Shown here: positions 13,712 through 21,395 of the stretch, in pieces
Numbering within the stretch: position 1 is the stretch's first letter
Layout of the letters: every line of letters starts with the position of its first letter
Source: a virus
DNA: 28,334 bases
Direction: 5' to 3' (one strand)
Virus record (IMG/VR): IMGVR_UViG_3300042429_000662
Coordinates: 1 to 28,334 of that record
Position numbers and translations under genes: made by a program
Notes under the pieces: model-generated
What the model saw: the letters and a program-made list of their open reading frames with translations, nothing else
Databases searched by the model: none
What the model was told of the DNA's origin: nothing

Positions 13712-14635
13712 ATGCCAATAACAAGTTTACCGATTAGTAAAGTCACGTCAGCGTTCTATCTGGGTGACCTGGTGAACGGCAGTGAAGAATGGCACGAAGC
13801 CCGTTCTAAAGGGATTGGTGGTTCTGAAGTTGGAACTATTGCAGGTTTGAACAAATGGGAATCTGCGTTCACTTTGTGGGCTAAGAAGTGTGGCCTGATT
13901 GATTCGCAAATTGCACAGTCGGAAGCGATGGAAGCCGGTTCACGTTTGGAATCGTTTGTTTTGGATTGGTTCAGTGAGCTTCACCCTGACCTTGCCATTG
14001 ATCCGAACGTTGGCACTTATGAAGGTGCTGCTGGTTGGGATAGGGCTAACCCTGATGGCGTGTTTGAAGACGCTGACGGGTTTGGCATTATTGAAGTAAA
14101 GACTGCCCGTTTTGAAGATGATTGGGTTGTGCCACCTAAAGGTGTTGCTGGTGATGTTACTGGTGTGCCGAAACATTACGTGACACAGGTTCAATGGTAT
14201 TTGCGGATTATGGGTTTTGACCGTGCCTATGTTGTGGTTTTGTTTGGTGGTCAAAAACTGCGTTGGTATCGAATTGATGCTGACCCGTTTCAGCAACAGG
14301 TTGATTTTGATTTGGCTGAACAGTTTTGGAATCTTGTTGAAACCCGCCAAAATCCTGGTTGGGATGGTTCAACATCTACTTATGAAACGGTTCGTGAACT
14401 GAACCCTGACATTACTGATGATGTTGTTGATTTGCCTACCGGTTTGGGTGCAGACTATTTGGGTTCGTTGGCTAAATTGCGTGAAGCTGAATTGTTGATG
14501 CAGGGTTACAAAACGCAGGTGTTGGCTGCTATGGGAACGGCTAAGTCGGCCCGTATTGACGGTGTTGTGCGTTGTGTTCGTCAGGCTGGCCGTAACGGTG
14601 CTGCCCCTTACCTAGTAAACAAAGAAGGAAAATAA
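13712..14635 (+). CDS. YqaJ-type viral recombinase / exonuclease
   Basis: ATG at 13712 is preceded by GAAAGGAAAAG and gives 307 residues; the ATG at 13697 lies before this ribosome site. Motifs of the lambda-exonuclease/YqaJ nuclease fold are present: E-W-H-E-A-R then GIGGSEVG near residues 26-41, E80, P-D-G (D115), E-V-K (E128, K130) and QVQWYL near 155. It would degrade one strand of double-stranded ends to make single strands for annealing. The next gene is the likely annealing partner. First gene of the early rightward operon. Confidence 0.9.
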   Translation: MPITSLPISKVTSAFYLGDLVNGSEEWHEARSKGIGGSEVGTIAGLNKWESAFTLWAKKCGLIDSQIAQSEAMEAGSRLESFVLDWFSELHPDLAIDPNVGTYEGAAGWDRANPDGVFEDADGFGIIEVKTARFEDDWVVPPKGVAGDVTGVPKHYVTQVQWYLRIMGFDRAYVVVLFGGQKLRWYRIDADPFQQQVDFDLAEQFWNLVETRQNPGWDGSTSTYETVRELNPDITDDVVDLPTGLGADYLGSLAKLREAELLMQGYKTQVLAAMGTAKSARIDGVVRCVRQAGRNGAAPYLVNKEGK

Positions 14636-14639
14636 AAAA

Positions 14640-15173
14640 ATGGCAACATTTAATTTGAACGATTATGCGACTGTTGATGAAAGGTTGGCGTTACTTTACG
14701 CTGATCACCCTGACGCACGAATTATCACCAGCAACCTAACTACCCCGTCTGACCGTGCCGTTTCGATGTGGGTTGTGAAGGCTGAACTTTGGTTGATTGG
14801 TGCTGACGGTGTGCCGTTCTTGAAATCTACTGGTCACGCTTTTGAAGTTGACGGTCAGGGTATGGCAAATAAAACGTCTGCCCTGGAAAACTGTGAAACT
14901 GGTGCAGTGGGGCGTTGCCTGATGTTGGCAGGGTATTCTGGGAACAAGAAAGGGTTAGCATCTAGAACTGAAATGGAAAAGGTTCAACGCGGTGTGACAC
15001 CGGTTGGGCGTGATTTTGTTGCTGAAGCTAACTTGCTGGATTCTAAGAAAGCGTTGCGTGAACTGTGGCAGGAAGCAAGAAAAGCGAACCAGCCGAAAGC
15101 CGTTTTGGATGCTATTCAGGTGGTGGCTGATGCGTTTGTTGATTCTGTGGGCGGCGGCGAAAGAAGTGTATGA
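14640..15173 (+). CDS. Probable single-strand annealing protein
   Basis: A 177-residue protein directly downstream of the exonuclease. It has beta strands (VSMWVVKAELWLIGADGVPFL), then NKTSALENCETGAVGRCLMLAGY (about residues 78-100). This motif, with a conserved E-x2-E-T-x-A-x-G-R core, is common in phage annealing or ssDNA-binding proteins coded beside exonucleases. The C-terminal third is helical. Assignment rests on motif and pairing. It would coat the 3' strand made by the exonuclease and promote strand annealing. Confidence 0.65.
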   Translation: MATFNLNDYATVDERLALLYADHPDARIITSNLTTPSDRAVSMWVVKAELWLIGADGVPFLKSTGHAFEVDGQGMANKTSALENCETGAVGRCLMLAGYSGNKKGLASRTEMEKVQRGVTPVGRDFVAEANLLDSKKALRELWQEARKANQPKAVLDAIQVVADAFVDSVGGGERSV

Positions 15174-15282
15174 GCTTTACCAAATGTGTCTAAAGCAAAA
15201 CAGACCTGATTTGGCGATGCAATATCTGACTGAAGTTTCACGTTTGTTAGACAGGATTGATTATGAACTTTCAAACCCCTGA
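15166..15282 (+). CDS. Very small hypothetical protein
   Basis: A 38-residue frame starting at GTG 15166, overlapping the stop of the annealing gene and the start of the next one. It is mainly a single amphipathic helix (YELYQMCLKQNRPDLAMQYL and on). The frame is open further upstream, but that part is out of frame with the annealing gene and reads unlike protein. The ribosome site GAAAGAAG is only two bases away, so confidence is limited. Spacing between real genes supports it. Confidence 0.45.
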   Translation: MYELYQMCLKQNRPDLAMQYLTEVSRLLDRIDYELSNP

Positions 15283-15613
15283 TTCGATTATTGGTGACCT
15301 GGTTGCGGTTCGTGTTGAAGCCGGTAAGGGTGTTGACGCATTGTTTCAGGCTGAAAAAGATTTGATTGAGGCTGAACTAGATTTTGACCGTGCCTATTCG
15401 CAAGCGTTGTTGGCTGCTCAGGGAACTGTTGTTGACCGGCAAGCGTTGGCACAGTTGCAGTCGCTTCCTGAGCGTGAAGCCCGTGACATTGCCCGTGCGG
15501 TTGTGTCTAGGGTAAAGACTAAGTTGCGGATTTTGACTGAACAGCAAATGAGTATTCAGACACAGGCACGTATGGTTGAACTGACGTGGAAGACTAGTGG
15601 CCTTGAACGCTAA
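15263..15613 (+). CDS. Hypothetical helical protein
   Basis: ATG at 15263 (116 residues) is preferred over TTG at 15257. The chain is almost wholly helical and charged, with Ala/Glu/Gln-rich heptads over residues 20-100, and may form a coiled coil. No catalytic motif. It sits between the annealing protein and an HNH nuclease, and its end overlaps the HNH start by 17 bp. Possibly an accessory of recombination, but no family is recognised. Confidence 0.65.
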   Translation: MNFQTPDSIIGDLVAVRVEAGKGVDALFQAEKDLIEAELDFDRAYSQALLAAQGTVVDRQALAQLQSLPEREARDIARAVVSRVKTKLRILTEQQMSIQTQARMVELTWKTSGLER

Positions 15614-15926
15614 AACCCGTAAAGCTTTGTTTGAGCGTGACAGTCACCGCTGTTGGCATTGTGGCAGTGAAGAAGTGACAGTTCAGCACCGTGCCAATAG
15701 GGGAATGGGTGGCAGTAAAGAAATGGATAACGCCGCCAACCTGATTCTGTTGTGCTGGTTCGTGAACTTTGAAATGGAAGCCAGCGATAAGAAAGCCCGT
15801 GAAGCTGAACTGTATGGCTGGAAAATAAGCCGTTACGCTGATCCGACTTCAATCCCTGTTTGGCATTACCCGTCACAGTCTTGGATTTTGCTAAATGATG
15901 CGTGGGGGCGTAGCATAATCGTTTGA
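15597..15926 (+). CDS. HNH endonuclease
   Basis: GTG at 15597 gives 109 residues. The HNH core is clear: C19-x2-C22 zinc ligands, H31 in VQHRANRGMGG, N48 in NAANLILLC, C53 and N57. Free HNH proteins of this type in phages nick or cut DNA, in packaging, recombination or homing. It is far from the head genes, so a packaging role is less likely here. The final 40 residues (IPVWHYPSQSWILLNDAW) form a beta-rich tail seen in other actinophage HNH proteins. Confidence 0.85.
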   Translation: MALNAKTRKALFERDSHRCWHCGSEEVTVQHRANRGMGGSKEMDNAANLILLCWFVNFEMEASDKKAREAELYGWKISRYADPTSIPVWHYPSQSWILLNDAWGRSIIV

Positions 15927-15950
15927 AACACTTCTTGAAAGGAAAACAAA

Positions 15951-16961
15951 GTGTTAAATGTAACTGCCCGTGTTTTGGTGGGCGATAATCGTAAACGTTT
16001 GGCTGAACTTGATGCCGGTTCGGTTCAGTGTGTTGTAACTTCACCGCCCTATTGGGGTTTGCGTGATTATGGGCAAGAAGATCAGATTGGTCTTGAATCT
16101 ACGCCTGAAGAATTTGTTGAAGAACTTTGTTTAGTTTTCGATGAAGTTTGGCGTGTGCTGGCCGATGATGGCACTTTGTGGTTAAATCTTGGTGATACTT
16201 ACTGCACTATTCCACACGGTTCTAAAGGTGTAAACGCACCACAAAGTTTTGAACACAAAGGTAGTCAAAATAGGGGTCAAGATAGAAATGGTGCTGCTAC
16301 TTCAGGTGGTGGTCACGCAAACAGAAAACCCTTACCTGGTCTAAAACATAAAGACCTTGTTGGTATCCCCTGGCGTGTAGCTTTTGCGTTGCAAGAACGT
16401 GGCTGGTATTTACGTCAAGACATTATTTGGGCCAAACCAAACCCTATGCCTGAAAGTGTCACTGACCGTTGCACAAAGTCACACGAATACATTTTCTTGC
16501 TGACTAAAAAACCTCAATACTATTTTGACAACGTATCAATCAAAGAACCCGTTAGTGAAGTTAGTTTAAAACGTGCAGAATACGCCTTTCACAGTGATAG
16601 ACCTTCCACAAAAAATGCTTCAATGGGTGGTGCTGGTATTCATACTGAAAAAATGGGTTCACGTTTTGTAAACCCAGAAGGTAGAAATAAGCGTGACGTT
16701 TGGAACGTGGCCACTAAACCATATGCTGAAGCTCATTTTGCAACTTATCCACCAGAACTGATTTTGCCTTGCATTTTGGCTGGTTCGAAAGAAGGTGATT
16801 TGATTCTTGATCCGTTTAGCGGTTCTGGAACAACAGGGCAGGTTGCTATGCAATTAGGCAGAAACTATGTTGGTTGCGAACTTAATCCCGAATACGCTTC
16901 CTTGAGTGAAAAGCGTTTGACGGATGCTATTGGAATGTTTGGAAGTGTCGAAATTGTTTGA
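15951..16961 (+). CDS. DNA methyltransferase, beta class (N4-cytosine or N6-adenine)
   Basis: 336 residues from GTG after GAAAGGAAAAC. Motif IV SPPYWGLRDYG is at residues 31-41, before motif I near the C-terminus (DPFSGSGTTGQVA, about residue 286). This order defines the beta class; the S-P-P-Y form is more often N4-cytosine or N6-adenine with related partners. The target-recognition part lies between, about residues 80-260. That middle DNA (about 16190-16740) looks more A-rich than the G/T-rich ends. No restriction enzyme is adjacent, so it is probably a self-protecting orphan enzyme. Confidence 0.9.
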   Translation: MLNVTARVLVGDNRKRLAELDAGSVQCVVTSPPYWGLRDYGQEDQIGLESTPEEFVEELCLVFDEVWRVLADDGTLWLNLGDTYCTIPHGSKGVNAPQSFEHKGSQNRGQDRNGAATSGGGHANRKPLPGLKHKDLVGIPWRVAFALQERGWYLRQDIIWAKPNPMPESVTDRCTKSHEYIFLLTKKPQYYFDNVSIKEPVSEVSLKRAEYAFHSDRPSTKNASMGGAGIHTEKMGSRFVNPEGRNKRDVWNVATKPYAEAHFATYPPELILPCILAGSKEGDLILDPFSGSGTTGQVAMQLGRNYVGCELNPEYASLSEKRLTDAIGMFGSVEIV

Positions 16962-17415
16962 AGAAAAAGAAGAACCCGTTTACTGCCATAACCGTTTAAC
17001 TATGGTTGCGTGTTCGCGGTGTGGTGCTGACGCGTTTAGTGCTGAAGCGTGGATTAAACGGCAGTTGCGTGGTTCGTCAAAACTTTGTGCCGATTGTGAA
17101 CGCACACCGGTTCTAGTTATCAAACCTAAGAACCAGGTTGAAGGTATGTGCCGTGTTTGGCACGGTGACTATGACTGGGATGATCACCCGTTAGATTCTG
17201 ACGGGCAACGGTTCACAGGCGATGTGGCGTTGTGTGGTCATAAGGATTGCATAAACGCTAACCACCGCCCTGAAATGGTGCTGAAACGCCCACCACGCCC
17301 TTCTGAAGTAGTTTCTATGGATGCCCGTAAACGCAAAAAGATAGCAAAACGCAAAAAAACCACTTTTAGTCTTGAACTGTGGTTGGCTGTTGCTGAAGGG
17401 TCAGGCCAATTGTGA
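16945..17415 (+). CDS. Zinc-finger / HNH-like protein, paralog of 21121-21393
   Basis: GTG at 16945 (156 residues), overlapping the methyltransferase end. N-terminal zinc ribbon: CSRCGADAF and LCADC. Then CRVWHGDYDWDDHP and a LCGHKDCINANHRPEM finger, whose C-x4-C-x-N-x2-H form resembles the end of HNH_3-type nuclease domains. A Lys/Arg-rich tail follows. The 21121-21393 protein shares the W-x-G-D-x-D-x2-D-x-P and C-x-H-x-D-C-x-N-x-N-H elements. Probable DNA-binding protein, nuclease activity uncertain. It joins two methyltransferase genes. Confidence 0.65.
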   Translation: MSKLFEEKEEPVYCHNRLTMVACSRCGADAFSAEAWIKRQLRGSSKLCADCERTPVLVIKPKNQVEGMCRVWHGDYDWDDHPLDSDGQRFTGDVALCGHKDCINANHRPEMVLKRPPRPSEVVSMDARKRKKIAKRKKTTFSLELWLAVAEGSGQL

Positions 17416-17996
17416 AGCTTCGAGTAGGGTCACTGTTTAGTGGCTATGGGGGTCTTGATCTTGCCGTGTCTGCTGTGTTGGATGCTGAAACGGTTTGGTT
17501 TTGTGAATGGGATGATGCCCCGTCTAAAGTTTTGGCGGCACGGTTTCCAGGTGTTCCCAATTTTCGTGACGTTTCGAAAGTTGATTGGGCGAATGTTCCG
17601 CCTGTTGACATTTTGACTGGTGGTTTTCCGTGTCAGGATGTTTCGCTTGCTGGCAAACGTGCCGGTTTGATGGATGGCACACGTTCAGGTTTATGGTCTG
17701 AATTTTTTAAAGCAATTACTATTTTGAAACCTAGATTGGTGGTTATTGAAAATGTTCGTGGATTACTCTCAGCTTCAGCAGATAGCGGTGTTGGAACAAC
17801 AGACGGGTTTGTGGTTGAAAACGCAGGTGACCCCACTATTCGGGCCATTGGTGCTGTTTTCTCAGACCTTTCCACCATCGGGTATTCTGCACGATGGCAA
17901 ACTGTTCGTGCCGCTGACGCAGGGGCAGCCCACAACAGGGCTAGGGTTTTCATCGTTGCATTCCCAGAATCAGGAACTTCTTCGAACACCGATTAG
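17412..17996 (+). CDS. C5-cytosine DNA methyltransferase, N-terminal part (motifs I-VIII)
   Basis: A 194-residue frame with motif I (LFSGYGGLDLA, residues 8-18), motif IV GGFPCQ (catalytic C74), motif VI IENV (about 112-115) and motif VIII (NRARVFIVAF, about 175). It stops at TAG 17994-17996, soon after motif VIII. The target-recognition region and motifs IX-X are in the next frame (+1) from about 17956. Start GTG overlaps the upstream gene as GTGA-style coupling. Either the gene is broken, or it is sequenced with an indel, or the enzyme is made by frameshift or as two chains. Confidence 0.85.
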   Translation: MKLRVGSLFSGYGGLDLAVSAVLDAETVWFCEWDDAPSKVLAARFPGVPNFRDVSKVDWANVPPVDILTGGFPCQDVSLAGKRAGLMDGTRSGLWSEFFKAITILKPRLVVIENVRGLLSASADSGVGTTDGFVVENAGDPTIRAIGAVFSDLSTIGYSARWQTVRAADAGAAHNRARVFIVAFPESGTSSNTD

Positions 17997-19200
17997 TTCT
18001 GAAGCTGAAGGTGGGGCTATTCATCCTGAAGATGCTAAAGCCGGTGGCAATAACCTGAAACTGGGTTGGCAGATACTGGGGCATTTTGGTCACATTGAAC
18101 CTAAGTTGCCAACAATTAAAGCCCGTGATTCTGTTGCTGAAGGTTATGAAGCAGGGTTGCGCCGTCAATCGCCCCAGATTGGAACGATTGTTAAGGGCAT
18201 TGTTGACCGTGATCCACGCGCAACTTCTGAACCTAAGTTGCCTACGCCTGTTGTGAATGATATGGGTGCAGGTAAAACTGTTGAATGGTGGGATGAATGG
18301 TGTGCCGCTACAAAAAAGAAGCACAACAACAGTAACGGTCACGGCCCTAGCCTGAATGTTGAAATGTTGCGTTTGTTGCCCACCCCTAACACGATGGATG
18401 GGTTACCGGCTAGAACGCCTGAAAAGATTGCGGAAAGTAAAGAACGCACACCTGCTGGTTATTCGAATCTTTGTGAATCGGTTGTAAATGATCTGTTTCC
18501 TACGCCGGTTGCACAGGAAGGCATTAAAGCACCGTCACAACAAACGTCTGAAGTCAAAGGCAAGAACGGTCAGGTTTGGCTGTCTAACGTCGCTAAAGAC
18601 ATTGAAGCGATGAATGAACCCGTTGACTTGATTGGCACACCGCGAACCAGCAGTGCAAACGGGTCAACACCGAAACAGGTAGCGAACGGGGCAACAAAGT
18701 CGCGCATTGAAGACCAGGTTCTAACTACTTCGTGGGGCAAGTTCGAACCAGCAATTCAACGTTGGGAACAAGTCATTGACCGCCCAGCACCAGCACCAAC
18801 CAAACCTGACGGTAAAGACGGTCAACACCGTTTGTCTAGCGAATTCACTGAATGGTTGATGGGCTTACCGGAAGGATGGGTTACTGATCCTGAATTGGGT
18901 TTGACTAGGAATGAGCAGTTGAAGCTTTGTGGGAATGGTGTTGTGCCACAACAGGCAGCATTGGCCCTAAGAATGATGCTTTCTGACTTTATTCCAGAAA
19001 AAAATGATGATGCCGTGATGCCGACTTTGACCACAAATGGAACGGGTAGGCATTCTGCTGGCTATGATTCGTTAGGCACTTTACAAATGCTTGAAGTTGC
19101 TAAGGGTGTTTTGCCGAAGGAATACACTTCGTGGGAACAGGTGAACGCTAAGATTCCTGCTGAATGGCGTGATGGTAATGCTGGTAAGGAAAACAAATGA
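17956..19200 (+). CDS. C5-cytosine methyltransferase, C-terminal part (recognition region, motifs IX-X)
   Basis: This frame is +1 to the N-terminal part and open from before 17746, but only the stretch after about 17956 reads like protein. It has LLRTPISSEAEGGAIHPED, several (L)PTP repeats, then FTEWLMGLPEGWV and LKLCGNGVVPQQAALAL, the motif IX/X end of C5 methyltransferases. TTG at 17956 is the first nominal start in this stretch and has no good ribosome site, so independent translation is doubtful. About 414 residues. The final 60 residues carry one more PTL segment beyond motif X. Confidence 0.75.
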   Translation: MHSQNQELLRTPISSEAEGGAIHPEDAKAGGNNLKLGWQILGHFGHIEPKLPTIKARDSVAEGYEAGLRRQSPQIGTIVKGIVDRDPRATSEPKLPTPVVNDMGAGKTVEWWDEWCAATKKKHNNSNGHGPSLNVEMLRLLPTPNTMDGLPARTPEKIAESKERTPAGYSNLCESVVNDLFPTPVAQEGIKAPSQQTSEVKGKNGQVWLSNVAKDIEAMNEPVDLIGTPRTSSANGSTPKQVANGATKSRIEDQVLTTSWGKFEPAIQRWEQVIDRPAPAPTKPDGKDGQHRLSSEFTEWLMGLPEGWVTDPELGLTRNEQLKLCGNGVVPQQAALALRMMLSDFIPEKNDDAVMPTLTTNGTGRHSAGYDSLGTLQMLEVAKGVLPKEYTSWEQVNAKIPAEWRDGNAGKENK

Positions 19201-19844
19201 GCGTTGAAGCTATCTCGCTAGTGCTTAATCATTCGAAAGCAACAGGTCGGGCAAAACTGGTTCTTATCGGTATCGCAAACCATTTAGGCGATCAGGGTGC
19301 GTGGCCGTCAATCGCCACCTTAGCCCGTTATGCAAATGTTGACACCAGGTCGGTGCAACGTGACATTAAAAACTTGGTGGAACTGGGTGAACTGTCTGTT
19401 GAAAAGAACGCCGCACCGGTTGGTGGGCAATACAAAACAAACCTTTACTGGATAACAATCGAACCGTCAGGGGTGACAGATTGGGTCAGCAGGGGTGACA
19501 GTTCTGGCAGTCAGGGGTGTCAGGTTTTGCAAACAGGGGTGACACCTGCTGTCGCACAAAACATAATTAACCATAAAGAACCTTTAAGTAAGAAAAAAAG
19601 TTTCAACGCGGATTGGAAACCGTCAGCCGAATTGACTAAATGGGCTAACCAGGTGAACCCTGATTTGGATGTGACTGACGCTGTTGCCCAAATGATTGAT
19701 TATCTTCTTGCCACTGGTAAAGCTACAGCAGTGAAAGACATTGACGCACGATTTCGCACGTGGGTTCGAAACAGTGTAAAGTTTGGAAAACCGCAGAAAA
19801 AGGAAGTGACGGAATTTGTTCCGTTTATTGGTAAAAGATTGTGA
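19197..19844 (+). CDS. Replication initiator protein with winged-helix domain (lambda O-like role)
   Basis: 215 residues; ATG overlaps the previous stop as ATGA. Residues about 15-75 form a helix-turn-helix (KLVLIGIANHLGDQGAWPSIATLARYANVDTRSVQRDIKNLVELG split by turns), of the type found in phage replication initiators. The middle is a Gly/Ser/Thr linker coded by the four iterons at 19466-19553. The C-terminal part (FNADWKPSAELTKWANQ to FRTWVRNSVKFG) resembles DnaT/DnaD-like helicase-loading domains. It would bind the iterons and load the DnaB-type helicase coded next, whose start overlaps it. Confidence 0.8.
   Translation: MSVEAISLVLNHSKATGRAKLVLIGIANHLGDQGAWPSIATLARYANVDTRSVQRDIKNLVELGELSVEKNAAPVGGQYKTNLYWITIEPSGVTDWVSRGDSSGSQGCQVLQTGVTPAVAQNIINHKEPLSKKKSFNADWKPSAELTKWANQVNPDLDVTDAVAQMIDYLLATGKATAVKDIDARFRTWVRNSVKFGKPQKKEVTEFVPFIGKRL
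19466..19553 (+). repeat. Four 22-bp iterons: probable replication origin
   Basis: The 11-bp core CAGGGGTGACA occurs at 19468, 19490, 19512 (CAGGGGTGTCA) and 19534, with an exact 22-bp period. Because 22 is not a multiple of three, the repeats are translated in three different frames (SGVTD, SRGDS, SQGCQ, TGVTP), so conservation is of DNA, not peptide. They lie inside the initiator gene, as the lambda origin does in gene O. Confidence 0.85.
19554..19606. other. AT-rich segment next to the iterons: probable DNA unwinding element
   Basis: Directly after the fourth iteron the sequence becomes A/T-dominated (ACATAATTAACCATAAAGAA and on, with an A7 run at about 19594). Iteron origins usually have such a segment on one side for strand opening. 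The assignment depends on the iterons. Confidence 0.6.
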
Positions 19845-21103
19845 ATGTTGAAAAAGCAGTGATTGGTGCGGTGCTGCTAGACAGTGGCCGTTGCCTTGAT
19901 GAATTGACGCTTAGACCGGCTGACTTTGATGATCCCCGTCACGTTCAGATTTGGGGCAAGTTTCTTGATAATCAGTCACAGGGTAAACCTTGTGACACGG
20001 TTTCGATGATTGCCGAATTGCCTAAACTGGCTGAATTGTTTTATGACTGCACTTCGGCTTGCCCGTCTGTTACGTCTGCCCCGTATTATGCCCGTCAGGT
20101 TTATTTAGCTTCAATGCGTAGGCAAGTGAAGTCTGCTGGTTATGCGTTGGTGGATTTGACTGACACTGATGATCCTGAACAGTTGCTGGAAATCGCTTAT
20201 AAGCGTTTGGATGATGTTGCAGAAAATGAGCAAACTGAAGATGTTGTGTTTATGTCTGAACTGTTTGGTGACTACTATCCGACTATTGGTGAACGTCAGT
20301 TTCACGCCACTTCGGGCATTGCTTCGTTGGATGAATTGTTGAACGGGTTTAGACCTGGTGGCCTTTACATTATTGGGGCTAGACCGGCAACGGGTAAGAC
20401 TGTGGTTGGTTTGCAGGTCGCGTTTGGTTTGGCACGTAACGCTAACAGTTTGCCTGATGGTGAAAATGCTGGTGCGGTCACTTTTCATTCGCTAGAAATG
20501 TCTAAAAGGGAACTTTTGAACCGTTTGACTGCTCAAGTGTTCAACATTTCGTTGACCAGGTTGGAACGCGGTGACGTGAACGCCGCTGAAAAGAAAATGA
20601 TTCAATCCCAGATTCACGAAATTGGTCGAATGTTGGCGATTAATGACCGTTCGAATCAGTCGGTTGCGTCAATTCGCCGTTATGCCCGTTCGGTGGTTCG
20701 GCGTGGTATCCCGTTGAAGGGGATTGTTGTTGACTATCTGGGCCTGATTAGTGATGTTCAGTCTTCTGGGCGTTCACGTTATGAAGCTATGACTTTGGTT
20801 AGTGGGCAGATGAAGGCGTTGGCTAAAGATTTGAACGTGCCGGTTGTGTGTTTGGCACAGTTGAACCGTAACGTTGAAGGGCGTAAAGATTCTGCACCCG
20901 TGATGGCTGACCTGCGTGATTCGGGTTCGATTGAACAGGATGCTGACGTTGTAATGCTGTTGCACCGTAAAGCGTCAGTGACTGCTGCTGATCCAAACCT
21001 GTTGAACGTGTTGCAGGTCATTGTGGCTAAGAACCGTCACGGTCAAACTGGTGCAATGGAATACCTGTTTGAAGGTGCGTTTAGCCGTATCAGGGAAGTG
21101 TGA
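19841..21103 (+). CDS. Replicative DNA helicase, DnaB-like
   Basis: 420 residues from GTG 19841 (GTGA overlap). N-terminal domain begins VEKAVIGAVLLD, the DnaB start pattern. The RecA-like domain has Walker A GARPATGKT (179-187), an S-L-E-M-S motif after motif 1a, Walker B-like IVVDYLGLI, and VCLAQLNRNVEGRKDSAPVMADLRDSGSIEQDAD with the conserved Q and arginine-finger region. The end (KNRHGQTG-x5-F) is also family-typical. It would unwind the fork during phage replication after loading by the initiator upstream. Length is a little below the 450-470 residues of bacterial DnaB. Confidence 0.93.
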   Translation: MNVEKAVIGAVLLDSGRCLDELTLRPADFDDPRHVQIWGKFLDNQSQGKPCDTVSMIAELPKLAELFYDCTSACPSVTSAPYYARQVYLASMRRQVKSAGYALVDLTDTDDPEQLLEIAYKRLDDVAENEQTEDVVFMSELFGDYYPTIGERQFHATSGIASLDELLNGFRPGGLYIIGARPATGKTVVGLQVAFGLARNANSLPDGENAGAVTFHSLEMSKRELLNRLTAQVFNISLTRLERGDVNAAEKKMIQSQIHEIGRMLAINDRSNQSVASIRRYARSVVRRGIPLKGIVVDYLGLISDVQSSGRSRYEAMTLVSGQMKALAKDLNVPVVCLAQLNRNVEGRKDSAPVMADLRDSGSIEQDADVVMLLHRKASVTAADPNLLNVLQVIVAKNRHGQTGAMEYLFEGAFSRIREV

Positions 21104-21120
21104 CTTGCTACGCTTAAGGT

Positions 21121-21393
21121 GTGTATCAGTTTGCTCAATGTGTTCGTTGCGGTTACCGGTGGGAAATCACCGCGAAACGCAACAACTTGTTGGCAAAATG
21201 TGCATCCTGTAAAACAATAAAACGGGAACGCATTGAATACGATGATGAAACGTGTTTGGCGTGGCAAGGCGATTTTGACCGTGAAGATAATCCGATAATG
21301 AACGGCGTTTTGTATCTTCCAGGTTTTCGCATTTGCCAGCACCGTGATTGTTGTAATGTAAACCATATAGTGCCGTTCGAAAGGAATGAATAA
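21121..21393 (+). CDS. Zinc-finger / HNH-like protein, paralog of 16945-17415
   Basis: A 90-residue protein, GTG start at 21121 (ribosome site weak). Zinc ribbon C-V-R-C-G and C-A-S-C, then CLAWQGDFDREDNP and CQHRDCCNVNHIVPFERNE. The second half aligns with 16945-17415 (W-x-G-D-x-D, C-x-H-x-D-C-x-N-x-N-H). This is a shorter form without the Lys-rich tail. The finger resembles the C-x4-C-x-N-x2-H part of HNH_3 nucleases. DNA-binding is likely; cutting is unproven. It lies between helicase and SSB genes. Confidence 0.7.
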   Translation: MYQFAQCVRCGYRWEITAKRNNLLAKCASCKTIKRERIEYDDETCLAWQGDFDREDNPIMNGVLYLPGFRICQHRDCCNVNHIVPFERNE

Positions 21394-21395
21394 AA

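Noticed and set aside
13940-14350. 136-residue minus-strand frame opposite the exonuclease
   Set aside because: No start signals and an unlikely composition; the exonuclease on the other strand has full motif support.
17746-17955. ATG at 17746 as the start of the second methyltransferase frame
   Set aside because: This part is out of frame with the motif VI-VIII coding of the first frame, and its translation shows no methyltransferase similarity; only the part after about 17956 is credible.
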